Source: Acinetobacter gerneri DSM 14967 = CIP 107464 = MTCC 9824 (GTDB lineage Bacteria > Pseudomonadota > Gammaproteobacteria > Pseudomonadales > Moraxellaceae). From it: 64,000 nt of DNA. The DNA lies in the NCBI RefSeq assembly GCF_000368565.1, contig NZ_KB849538.1, positions 62,001-126,000 on the forward strand, given 5' to 3'. The notes under the pieces were generated by a model, which made no database searches, was not told the origin of the DNA, and was given only the letters and a program-made list of their open reading frames with translations. A program made the translations under genes and the position numbers. The stretch's first letter is position 1; each line of letters begins with the position of its first letter. This document shows, one piece after another, positions 10,620-19,077 of the stretch.

Positions 10620-11674
10620 TTAGCTTTTTTCTCTAAAAATGTCGGCCACACTGCCTGATCATCAATTTTAATATATGCCACACCCGGCAAACCTGTTTTG
10701 ACTTGTTCAATATTATTGTTTAATAAAGTGGGATCAATTTTCGCTTTAACACGGAACATCAATTTTTGGCGTTCGCTTTCAGTTTCCACCGATTTTGGTG
10801 TGAACTGTGCAGTATCTGCAACAAATGACACTTTGGCAGGAATCACCACATTTTTCGCGGCATCCAACACAATGCGAACTTCTGTACCAATGGCGATATG
10901 CCCTGCGACAGTTTCCGGCAAAAAGAAGGTCATATACACATCAGACAGATCAATCAGATTTAAAACACGTCCACCTGCTGCCACCAATTCACCCGGCTGT
11001 GCAACACGGAACTGCACTCTTGCTTTTAATGGAGCACGTAATTGCGCATCATCCATATCAAATTTAATACGTTCAATCGATGCTTTGATTGCGTCAACTT
11101 GAGAGTGAGCCGCTGAAACTTGACTTTTAGAGGCCACGATCGCACCTTGCGCACTTTGCACTTGTGCTTTAGCTGCGCTTAATACCGCTGCTACTTGCTG
11201 TGCAGAGGCACGTTCATCATCGAGTTGCTGCTTTGATGAGGCTCCCTCTTTGGCTAAAACCTCAGTACGCGCCAAACGGTTTTTAGCGGCCATCAATTCG
11301 GTTTCACGCTGCTGTACCATTGCCTCAGCAGCAGATTTTTCACTAATGCGCATTGACACTTGTGCTTCAGCAGTGGCAATTGCATCCTGTGCTTGACGCT
11401 GCTGGGCTTCCAATTCACGCAATTGGGCCTCTAAAGTAGAAATTTTAACCCGCGCCAAGATTTGACCAGGCTCGACAAAGTCACCTTCTTTAACCAAAAT
11501 TTCTTCTAACTGACCAGATAGCTTACTAGATACGTTAATTTCAGTGGCTTCAATACGTCCATTGCCACTGACTAAGGCATCAGTGTCTGGCTTATTCATA
11601 TTTTTCCAGATCAGATAAGCGACCAACCCTAAAACAACGATGAACCCAGCAATGGTTATTTTCTTAAAATTCAT
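10616..11674 (-). CDS. yhiI: HlyD-family periplasmic adaptor, YhiI-like
   Basis: A 352-residue membrane fusion protein. One N-terminal membrane anchor lies at about residues 7-24 ([18 protein letters not shown]). The first half of the biotinyl-lipoyl motif follows ([29 protein letters not shown]). A long alanine- and glutamine-rich coiled coil covers about residues 75-205. The second lipoyl half ([24 protein letters not shown]) and a beta-barrel region complete it. It bridges the inner-membrane ABC complex and the outer-membrane factor encoded just upstream (18-bp gap). The partner genes on both sides make the assignment firm; the exported molecule is unknown. Confidence 0.93.
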   Translation of the reverse strand: MNFKKITIAGFIVVLGLVAYLIWKNMNKPDTDALVSGNGRIEATEINVSSKLSGQLEEILVKEGDFVEPGQILARVKISTLEAQLRELEAQQRQAQDAIATAEAQVSMRISEKSAAEAMVQQRETELMAAKNRLARTEVLAKEGASSKQQLDDERASAQQVAAVLSAAKAQVQSAQGAIVASKSQVSAAHSQVDAIKASIERIKFDMDDAQLRAPLKARVQFRVAQPGELVAAGGRVLNLIDLSDVYMTFFLPETVAGHIAIGTEVRIVLDAAKNVVIPAKVSFVADTAQFTPKSVETESERQKLMFRVKAKIDPTLLNNNIEQVKTGLPGVAYIKIDDQAVWPTFLEKKAK

Positions 11675-11692
11675 GTTTAATTACCCAATATT

Positions 11693-13090
11693 TTAAATTT
11701 TTTTTGCAAATGCGGTGTCACCACCCAAGGCAAAATAAAGACTGACATAGGACTGCATTAAGCTACTTTGCGTTTCAATCAATTGCTGTTCTGCACTAAG
11801 TAAATTGCGCTGTGCATCCAAAACGTCTAAATATCCCACAGCACCGTTGTCATAACGCAGTTGTGCCAGCCGTGCAGTTTCCTGGAAAGCACTGAGTCCT
11901 TGTTTCTGAATCCGTAATTGTTGATCTAAATATTTCTGTTGAACCAGTGCATCAGAGACTTCACGGAATGCGTTCTGTACCGTCTTTTCATACTCTGCCA
12001 CTGCAATCTCTTTACGCACTTCTGCTAAGGTCAAATTATTTTTTAGACGACCCGCAGTAAAAATCGGCACACTGATACTTGGAGCAAACGACCAAACACT
12101 GCTGCCAGATTTAAATAAATCGTCTAAATCTGCACTGGCTGTTCCAAAACTGCCCGTCAGTGCGATACGTGGAAAAAATGCTGCGCGTGCCGCATAGATA
12201 TTGGCATGCTTAGATTTAAGCATTGCTTCCGCAGCATGAATATCAAAACGGTTCAACAATAAGTCTGAAGGCAAACCCGTTTGTAGCATACTTGTTTTAA
12301 AAGTCACTTGATCTAAATCTGTTTTAGGCAAAGAAATCGGCTGTCCCACCAATTGCACTAAATAGTTTGCAGTCAGTGCACGGGATTTCTGTAATTCAGC
12401 CACCAAAGCTTGACCATTACTGAGCATTGTTTTTGCTTGCATGTATTCCACTTTAGAGCCTGCACCCACCTCAAAACGGCGCTTAAAAATTCGTACTGAT
12501 TTTTCATAATTCTGTACAGAACGCTGAGCAAAATGGATACGTTTATCCAGTTCAGACAGCGTTAAATAACTTTGAACAGTCTGCTGCATAATACTATTGC
12601 GTGCTGCATGCACATTGCTTTCAACTGCAAGAAATTGCTGCAAAGCCGCTTCATTCAAGCTGCGGATACGACCCCACAAATCCAGCTCCCATTGGTTCAT
12701 GCCAAGACCCACAGAATACTGACTGGATGTCACTTCTCTACCGACATAAGATAAGTCGGCAGGCACATGACTGCGTTCCATGCTCGCAGTACCACCTATA
12801 TTGGGAAAAAGTTCAGCACGTTGAATATTATAAGCCGCTTGTGCTTCATGCATACGTAATGAAGCAATCTTTAAATCCTGATTCGCCACTAGTGCCAGAT
12901 CGACAATATTAATAAGTTGTTGATCTTTGACATAATCAATCCAAGAAAGTGCTTGGTAAGAGTGCTGAGTTTGAATCGGATAATTATGAGATAAAGAAAT
13001 TTTAGGCTGTTGATAAGGATCTATTTGTTGACAACCAGTAATACTGAATATAATTAAAAAACTACTATATTTTAATTGGGTAAATTGCAT
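11693..13090 (-). CDS. Outer-membrane efflux lipoprotein (NodT/TolC type)
   Basis: A TolC-like outer-membrane factor of 465 residues. The N-terminus is a lipoprotein signal ending SITGC (Cys20 from this start). Two repeated helical hairpin regions follow, including GMNQWELDLWGRI, ARAAFFPRIALTGSFG and RYDNGAVGYLDVLDAQRNLLSAEQQL, which are characteristic of RND/NodT-type outer-membrane channels. I prefer ATG at 13090 over the in-frame GTG at 13102, because GGGGTGA lies about 5 bases before the ATG and the gene then begins just after the regulator's stop codon. It would form the exit duct for the YhiI-RbbA-YhhJ exporter encoded downstream. Confidence 0.92.
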   Translation of the reverse strand: MQFTQLKYSSFLIIFSITGCQQIDPYQQPKISLSHNYPIQTQHSYQALSWIDYVKDQQLINIVDLALVANQDLKIASLRMHEAQAAYNIQRAELFPNIGGTASMERSHVPADLSYVGREVTSSQYSVGLGMNQWELDLWGRIRSLNEAALQQFLAVESNVHAARNSIMQQTVQSYLTLSELDKRIHFAQRSVQNYEKSVRIFKRRFEVGAGSKVEYMQAKTMLSNGQALVAELQKSRALTANYLVQLVGQPISLPKTDLDQVTFKTSMLQTGLPSDLLLNRFDIHAAEAMLKSKHANIYAARAAFFPRIALTGSFGTASADLDDLFKSGSSVWSFAPSISVPIFTAGRLKNNLTLAEVRKEIAVAEYEKTVQNAFREVSDALVQQKYLDQQLRIQKQGLSAFQETARLAQLRYDNGAVGYLDVLDAQRNLLSAEQQLIETQSSLMQSYVSLYFALGGDTAFAKKI

Positions 13091-13094
13091 AATA

Positions 13095-13790
13095 TTATTC
13101 ACCCCAAAAATTAATAGAATGATACAAATGAGAATTTGAAAACATATTTTTTAAATGAATACAAACTAACTGCTTCAATCTAATTTCAATATTAAAATTA
13201 GGATCTACCATCCAGTTATGAACTAAACCCATCAATGATGTTTTAATAAAATCATGTACCATTTCAATATCTACATTTCGTGATAATTCCTCTAGAGCTA
13301 ATGCTTCTTTAAGCCATTTAATAGTGTTTTCCTCACGCATATTATGAGATTTTACCAGACATTCATTTAAAATTTTATTTTGTTCTAAACCATAAAATCT
13401 CAACCAAAAATATGCTCTATATTTTTCACGATACAAATAAAAATCATCTGAAATACTTAAAATTAATGAATTAATAGCATCTAAACCATATTTATTATTA
13501 GTTGCAATTTTAGATTTCTCATTTAACCAGTTTTCCAAATAATTTAAAACTCGAACAAGTAATTGATCCTTAGAACCATAGCGCCTAGAAACTAAACCGC
13601 GACTGTATCCAGCATTCACACCTACTGCCTCTAATGTAACTGCATTAACGCCACCTTCTGATAGAAGCTTAATAGTCTGATTCACCATCTTAAAATCAGA
13701 TTCAATTGCTCTAACCTGTGTCTTTTTCTTAAAAAAAGCATTATTCAAGTTTTCTTTATGTTCTAAAACAGTTGAAATCTCAAGACTCAT
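13095..13790 (-). CDS. TetR-family regulator of the efflux operon
   Basis: A 231-residue protein with a TetR helix-turn-helix at about residues 35-85 (TIKLLSEGGVNAVTLEAVGVNAGYSRGLVSRRYGSKDQLL) and a C-terminal ligand-binding helical domain. It is the first gene of the minus-strand operon and is followed immediately by the outer-membrane factor. It therefore probably represses its own operon and responds to an exported compound. ATG at 13790 has a strong ribosome site (AGGGGG). The N-terminal extension before the HTH is longer than usual and rich in Lys and Asn. The gene and its upstream region are markedly AT-rich compared with the transport genes. Confidence 0.88.
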   Translation of the reverse strand: MSLEISTVLEHKENLNNAFFKKKTQVRAIESDFKMVNQTIKLLSEGGVNAVTLEAVGVNAGYSRGLVSRRYGSKDQLLVRVLNYLENWLNEKSKIATNNKYGLDAINSLILSISDDFYLYREKYRAYFWLRFYGLEQNKILNECLVKSHNMREENTIKWLKEALALEELSRNVDIEMVHDFIKTSLMGLVHNWMVDPNFNIEIRLKQLVCIHLKNMFSNSHLYHSINFWGE

Positions 13791-14098
13791 AACAGCCCCC
13801 TTCCAAAGACATATAAAAATATTGCTGTCGACAACTTTTTCTTATAAATAATATAAACTTAAAATAAAAAAAGGTCAAAAATTAATATTTTAATATTTTA
13901 AATATCAATAAAAACAATAACTTATATTAACCACACTAATAAAAATAATAATTAAAAAAATACCGATCTTTTTAGTCAGTTTTGTTTTACTGGCACAAAA
14001 AAAAGTTGTTGCAAAACAACTTTAATCATAAAACAATAACATTGACTACAACTGAATTTATAATTATTTTATTAAAAATTTTTTAAACGAGACTTAAA
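13791..14098. promoter_or_regulatory. Divergent promoter region between the TetR gene and the PPK2 gene
   Basis: This 308-bp AT-rich gap must hold both divergent promoters. Two palindromic spots stand out: TGTCGACA near 13826-13833, close to the TetR start, and AAAGTTGTT (14002-14010) with AACAACTTT (14015-14023) around a 4-base loop. The first may be a TetR operator. The second, with a T-run on its minus-strand side, could be an operator or a terminator. No -10/-35 pair is clear enough to place. Confidence 0.4.
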
Positions 14099-15517
14099 AT
14101 GAATTATCAAGACCTCTCCATTAAATTAATTCAAGAACAATATAAACTCAAGAATTCTAAATCAAAGAGTATATTAGTAATAATTGGCGGAATTGAACTA
14201 ACGCGAAAAAATGAATCAATCAAAAAGCTAAGTGAATTAATGGATCCTAGATATTTAAAAATTAAGGCTGAAACCCCAAATAGAGTCAAAGAAAATAAAT
14301 TAATTTGGCAACCATACATAAATGACATTCCAAAAAATGGACAAATCATGTTTTTTTATGGAAATTGGTATACTGATTTACTAGCGTCAACTATATTAAA
14401 TGATGAAAAAATACAAAATAATGCATTCAACGAACACTTAAAGCGTATATATGAATTTGAAAGTTACTTAAAAAATAATAATGTAGATATTATTAAAGTT
14501 TGGTTTGAAGTTTCATGGAGCAAAGTAAAAATTCGCACAAAAAATATTGATATTATTAATAAAATCCAAAGAGTTCCACGTTTTACATGGGATGATTTTC
14601 CACAAAAAAAATGGAAAACTAAAACCTTATACAATCAAATTAAAACTTTAAGAAATAGATTCACCCACGATTGGGTAATCATTAATAGTGAAAACAATAT
14701 AGAAAGAAATACACAGTTTTCTCAATTAATACTTAAACATCTAAAACTACCACCTGTACAAATTAAGAATAAATTAAAATATCAGGCGGCACCTATTCCT
14801 TCAAGTTTAACTCAAATAAAAAAAAGTGAAATTAGCCACATAGAGTATAAAAAAACCATTAAACAACTAGAAAGGAAAGTCGCAGATGTTCTACGTTATT
14901 CATCACATAACGTTGTATTAGTTTTTGAAGGTATGGATGCCGCAGGTAAAGGCAGTTCAATTAAGCGCATCATTAAATTTCTAGGGCTACACGAATATAA
15001 TATTCATAGTATTTCAGCACCAGAAAATTTTGAACGATTACGTCCTTATTTGTGGCGTTTTTGGAATAAGCATTCAACGAATGGGGCACTTAATATTTTT
15101 GATCGCAGCTGGTATGGACGTGTACTTGTAGAACGTGTAGAAGATTTAATTAACCCAATAGAATGGCAAAATGCTTATGAAGAAATAAATCAGTACGAAA
15201 AACAACTGTCTGATACGAATACAATTGTTATAAAATTTTGGCTAGCAATTTCAAAAGATGAACAATTACGTCGTTTTTACATGCGAAAAAATACACCTCA
15301 AAAAAACTTCAAATTAACAGAAGATGATTGGCGTAATAGAGAAAAGTGGGATGCCTACTTACAAGCAGCATCAGATATGTTCAAATACACGAGCACAGAT
15401 ATTTCTCCTTGGTACATCATTGCCAATGATAGTAAATATGCTGCACGAATTGAAATTTTGCAAACTATCCTTCATAGCGTACAAAATAAAAATTTAGGTC
15501 ACTTAGAAAACTTATAA
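14099..15517 (+). CDS. pap: Polyphosphate:AMP phosphotransferase, class II PPK2 with two domains
   Basis: The enzyme would phosphorylate AMP to ADP with polyphosphate as donor. The 472-residue length fits the two-domain class II PPK2 enzymes, such as PAP of A. johnsonii. Residues 1 to about 230 are a PPK2-like domain without a proper Walker A loop (VIIGGIELTRKNES in its place), so it is probably structural. The second domain has Walker A GMDAAGKGSS (278-287), Walker B DRSWYGRVLVERVE starting at Asp335, and a basic lid (RRFYMRKNTPQK, about 390-402). ATG at 14099 has a weak GAG ribosome site. Codon use in the first domain is very AT-rich. With ppk1 it could recycle AMP at the cost of stored polyphosphate. 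Confidence 0.93.
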   Translation: MNYQDLSIKLIQEQYKLKNSKSKSILVIIGGIELTRKNESIKKLSELMDPRYLKIKAETPNRVKENKLIWQPYINDIPKNGQIMFFYGNWYTDLLASTILNDEKIQNNAFNEHLKRIYEFESYLKNNNVDIIKVWFEVSWSKVKIRTKNIDIINKIQRVPRFTWDDFPQKKWKTKTLYNQIKTLRNRFTHDWVIINSENNIERNTQFSQLILKHLKLPPVQIKNKLKYQAAPIPSSLTQIKKSEISHIEYKKTIKQLERKVADVLRYSSHNVVLVFEGMDAAGKGSSIKRIIKFLGLHEYNIHSISAPENFERLRPYLWRFWNKHSTNGALNIFDRSWYGRVLVERVEDLINPIEWQNAYEEINQYEKQLSDTNTIVIKFWLAISKDEQLRRFYMRKNTPQKNFKLTEDDWRNREKWDAYLQAASDMFKYTSTDISPWYIIANDSKYAARIEILQTILHSVQNKNLGHLENL

Positions 15518-16063
15518 GATTATATAAAGATATTTTATAATCAAATCAGGTGCCATTAGCATCTCGAAAGAATGAGTCCAAAAGCATTTGAAACAGCTTC
15601 AAAATGAGGCTGTCTCATACTGGGATAACTAGAGCTGTCCCCTATGAACTCAAAATAATAGCCCTCTAGGTAAAGAGGTCCATTTTAATTTTGAGGCTGT
15701 ATTAATTTAATATTCAACTTCTTTCAGTTCTTTAGCTAATAAAAATTTCCAAGCTCCGTTTTTATCAGGCTTGAAACTATACCTCTAATGTGTAAATAAG
15801 GCTGAAAACTCGAGTGGGAGATTGATTGCTTAGAATATTTGTAACAATTTCTACCTGTTTCAATTTTTTAATTTCCTAAGTAAGAACCTCTATATCTTTA
15901 AATATACAGCATGTTATAGATTGTTATTTAGTTCTTAAAATTATATAAAAATAACAACATATTGTATATTAATTGTTAATATACACAAGATATAGGGTGG
16001 ATCAACCTTGTTTAATATTTCAAAAAACTATAAGAATATTCACTTGATTATTTTTTACACTTT
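15518..16063. other. Left border of the accessory island: mobile-element debris
   Basis: No intact gene. An AT-rich inverted repeat (GATTATA / TATAATC, 15518-15542) follows the PPK2 stop and may end its transcript. A plus-strand scrap near 15563-15605 reads ERMSPKAFETASK then stop, like the tail of an IS3-type transposase. A minus-strand scrap at about 15707-15785 reads YSFKPDKNGAWKFLLAKELKEVEY then stop, with another stop just upstream; its family is unknown to me. The words TGAGGCTGT occur twice (near 15606 and 15692). This looks like a junction of several decayed insertions. Confidence 0.5.
15963..15985. promoter_or_regulatory. Perfect 23-bp palindrome upstream of the recombinase operon
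   Basis: Arms TGTATATTAA (15963-15972) and TTAATATACA (15976-15985) match perfectly around TTG. It lies about 100 bp before the first gene of the three-gene recombinase operon. It could be an operator for that operon or a binding or crossover site for the recombinases. The base composition is AT-rich, so some self-complementarity is expected, but 20 of 20 arm bases matching is notable. Confidence 0.5.
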
Positions 16064-16081
16064 TTGGGGACTCTCATTTCT

Positions 16082-16750
16082 ATGGGAACAGCTTTTGATT
16101 TTGATGAAGAATTTGGCATACCAAAAAAATTGTTGTGCAAAAATTTTAATAAAGTCCAAATCAGTGTACATCCTTATTTTTCTGGAATTTATCTTTGCTA
16201 TCAAGAGGCTTTTAAATCCTTAAAAACTGATTTGTCTACATTAAATCCAAGTATCGAACTTCACGTATGGAAAGATCCTAATATCTCTGGTTTTACCATT
16301 ACAAATAATTTTCAGTGGTTTATATATTGGTCTCAGCACATACCAAAAAGTATTAACTTACTTGTTCATTCTTTCCCTCAAAATGAGGAGAAAGTTGAAC
16401 TATTAAAAAAAGAGGCAAGTTCAGAATTCATAAAATTTCTGTTCTTTTATCATGAACTGGACCGACTTAACCCTAAAAAAATGCAATCGCTGATTAATGC
16501 CCATATTTCATCTGAAGTTATCCTGGCTTTAAACAAAGAAAATTCTTTCAAACCTCACCGTACTATGAGCTTAGACCTGCTAGCAAAACTACTCTCATAC
16601 ACACGAAATCAACTGAATTACCGCAATAAAGTTATAAACCGGAAAAGACAAAATGTGCTTGATCAACTACAACAAACCAGTGGGATTGTGCAACAGCTTT
16701 TAAACAATGTGGACTTCGTTCTCACGCCAGATCAGCTATGGAAAACATAA
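16082..16750 (+). CDS. Unknown protein, first gene of the large-recombinase operon
   Basis: A protein of about 222 residues that I cannot assign. It starts MGTAFDFDEEFGIPKK (ATG 16082; an in-frame TTG at 16064 is an alternative, and GGGGA lies 11 bases before the ATG). It is mostly hydrophilic with no signal peptide or membrane helix. Its last 60 residues are rich in Lys, Arg, Gln and Asn and probably helical (RNQLNYRNKVINRKRQNVLDQL...). None of the Arg-His-Arg-Tyr recombinase motifs is present. Its stop codon overlaps the start of the next gene (TAATG), so it is translationally coupled to the recombinase. That coupling suggests an accessory or targeting subunit, much as Tn554 and GInt elements carry a small helper protein. 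Confidence 0.65.
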   Translation: MGTAFDFDEEFGIPKKLLCKNFNKVQISVHPYFSGIYLCYQEAFKSLKTDLSTLNPSIELHVWKDPNISGFTITNNFQWFIYWSQHIPKSINLLVHSFPQNEEKVELLKKEASSEFIKFLFFYHELDRLNPKKMQSLINAHISSEVILALNKENSFKPHRTMSLDLLAKLLSYTRNQLNYRNKVINRKRQNVLDQLQQTSGIVQQLLNNVDFVLTPDQLWKT

Positions 16751-19077
16751 TGTCAGAACCTAACCCAAGCCGTCAAAATGCTGCTGATATTCCGCGGGTA
16801 TCATTAAAACAGACACTGGAAAAACTCTTTGATGATGAGCAACTCCAACGTACCGAACATATTCAATATGTTGCTGATTTACTGATTTCACACCCAACCG
16901 ATCAATGTCTACAGGGTCTCAATCTCGATCTATTAGATTTTGATCTAGTAACCAATTCTGTTGTTGCTAGACCAGCTGCCTTGGTCTCATCTCGGAAACA
17001 TACTGTTAGCGCAACACCAGTCACTTGGTATGTGAACTCAATTGCACAATTAGCAGAGTCAGAAGGAAATGCTTTAATCTGGAATATCCTGGTCTTAAAA
17101 GCAGCAATCTATTTAATTGCACTGCCAGACATTAAACCTGAACTTTTTGAAGAGGATCACACTGAACATTTCAATACTGTAAAACGTTTATTTCAGCGTT
17201 TCCGTACAGCCAATCGGGTTCTAAATTCTGAAAAAGAATATCAAAATACTCCTGAATACCTACTCCTTTGGGAGAAGCATCTTAAGAATCCTACTCGCTC
17301 CTTAGCGAAATTTGTTCAATATTTGAATAATGTCATTGATGAAGATAGTAATAAAAAGTCGTCAAATGATTTTATGCAAAACCTGCTAAAAGTTATCTGT
17401 ATCAGCTTTAATTACGTTTTGAAAAATAGGGCAAAAATTGCCAAAGCGAGTATTGAAACTACACTACAACATGAATTTTTAGATGAAGATCAGCTGATTG
17501 AAGAAAGTTCAGAAGTTCAGAAGGGGAAAAAGTCAAAAGCGCTCAATATAGAAAAACAACTAGATGACCAAGATACACGTCAAATACTTGTAGACCCAAC
17601 CATCGTTACCCCTCTTGCTGCATATTCAGAATCCAGCCAGAGCTATGTGCTGCCTCTGGTTGCCAAGCATATTCAACGAAAAGAACATTTGCTGCCATAC
17701 AGCAGCCTCTTTCCTAATATCACAAATATAAGTGCTCTACTTACTGAACTATATAAAAATTACATTGTTGAAATTGAAGAGGACTCTAACGACAAGGATA
17801 AAGAAACCAAAAAAAAGAAGGCATCCTTGATCCTGATGCTGTCATTTCTGACCGGAAATAAAATCCAGGAGTGGCTACGTCTACAAAGTAAACGTGCTAA
17901 AAATTTAAATGCTCGCCAACAGATCAAGCAAAGCAATGGCCAATATTTTCTGAGAAGTAAATTTTCAATTTTTGAAAATAAGGATTTTGCTTATCCAGAT
18001 GGTTTGCTCAACCAAACAGTCTATCTGGATATCCCAATTCCAAATTCATTTATTGCTTTGCTACGAGATGGTAACACCGTTACGGAAGAGGACCTTAAGC
18101 AACATTTGAAACAGCTGAGAGCCAAATTTTATATTCCAAAATTATCATTGATAAGAATTAGCTCTCTTTTACATCAGACTATTTTGCAACGCACTGGAAA
18201 TAAACAGCTTGCTGACCTTCTCACCGGTATTGATGCAAACAAGTCTTCTTCTACTTCTTATTGTCATCAGAATATTCAGGCTTTACAGACCGAGTATGTC
18301 TCAATTTTAAAAGAGCTGTGTGAGTCGTTATCCGATGACTACCAGAATATCGAATATGTTGCAGAAAAAAACTTTGGTAGCCGCAAAGCACCTACTTCAA
18401 ATGTGATTCAAAATATCTTTGCCACACTCAAATTCAGAATAATTTCACAAAAAGAAGACGACTGGATAGCAATTTTCAATCATTACAATCTGTGGATATG
18501 GCATTTTTTGTTGCTCTTTACTGCTGCACGACCAGTCGCTGAATTTCCAGGTTTTTTAAAAAGCTTTAACCTGAAAAGAAAAATATGCATGGTTTCTGAT
18601 AAAGAGGTGGGTGGGCGTCAAGGCTATGGACGTTTAATTCCACTGGGTCATTTTGTTGTACAAGAACTCCAGAAATTCATAGATTTTTTACATTATTTTA
18701 AAATTCAAATTGCTCCTAGTCAGCCAGAAATTCCACAACATATTCAACAAATTTTAGAGAGCAAGCTCCCACTGTTGAATATCTTTCAGGATGGTCAATG
18801 GAAACCCTTAAAGCCATCGATTATAAAAAAATTTAATCCTGAGTTAGGTTTGCACCATGAAAACTGGCACCGGCATACTGCCCGTGCGTTTCTCAGCCAT
18901 AAAATTAGCGAAATTGAAATTTTAGCTTTATTCGGTCATGAACCGATGCAGCAAGAAGCTGCTCATCCTTATTCCAGCTTATCTATTTCACAATATTCAA
19001 GCATTGCTCATATTCTTGAACAAATGAAAGATCATTTTAATATTACCGGTATTGAACTCGATGTCCTCACTCAATAA
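16750..19077 (+). CDS. Large tyrosine recombinase (about 775 aa)
   Basis: The C-terminal quarter has a full tyrosine-recombinase active site. Counting from the upstream in-frame ATG at 16738: Arg598 in TAARPVAEF; a beta-hairpin Lys in VSDKEVGGRQGYG; His713-x-x-Arg716 in RHTARAFL; His734 in LFGHE; and the nucleophile Tyr745 in HPYSSLS. The first 550 or so residues are helical and unlike known arm- or core-binding domains that I can name. ATG at 16750 overlaps the previous stop codon (TAATG); 16738 is also possible. It overlaps the next recombinase gene by 17 bp. Ordinary integrases are 300-450 residues, so the size and the operon partners point to a multi-recombinase element related in concept to Tn554 TnpB or GInt integrases. 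Confidence 0.85.
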   Translation: MSEPNPSRQNAADIPRVSLKQTLEKLFDDEQLQRTEHIQYVADLLISHPTDQCLQGLNLDLLDFDLVTNSVVARPAALVSSRKHTVSATPVTWYVNSIAQLAESEGNALIWNILVLKAAIYLIALPDIKPELFEEDHTEHFNTVKRLFQRFRTANRVLNSEKEYQNTPEYLLLWEKHLKNPTRSLAKFVQYLNNVIDEDSNKKSSNDFMQNLLKVICISFNYVLKNRAKIAKASIETTLQHEFLDEDQLIEESSEVQKGKKSKALNIEKQLDDQDTRQILVDPTIVTPLAAYSESSQSYVLPLVAKHIQRKEHLLPYSSLFPNITNISALLTELYKNYIVEIEEDSNDKDKETKKKKASLILMLSFLTGNKIQEWLRLQSKRAKNLNARQQIKQSNGQYFLRSKFSIFENKDFAYPDGLLNQTVYLDIPIPNSFIALLRDGNTVTEEDLKQHLKQLRAKFYIPKLSLIRISSLLHQTILQRTGNKQLADLLTGIDANKSSSTSYCHQNIQALQTEYVSILKELCESLSDDYQNIEYVAEKNFGSRKAPTSNVIQNIFATLKFRIISQKEDDWIAIFNHYNLWIWHFLLLFTAARPVAEFPGFLKSFNLKRKICMVSDKEVGGRQGYGRLIPLGHFVVQELQKFIDFLHYFKIQIAPSQPEIPQHIQQILESKLPLLNIFQDGQWKPLKPSIIKKFNPELGLHHENWHRHTARAFLSHKISEIEILALFGHEPMQQEAAHPYSSLSISQYSSIAHILEQMKDHFNITGIELDVLTQ

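Noticed and set aside
14002..14023. Hairpin before the PPK2 gene as a riboswitch
   Set aside because: Only a simple 9-bp stem with no conserved aptamer core; operator or terminator is more likely.
16008..16223. 71-residue frame overlapping the start of the unknown first gene of the recombinase operon
   Set aside because: It is in another frame, hydrophobic by AT-rich chance, and the longer frame is coupled to the next gene.
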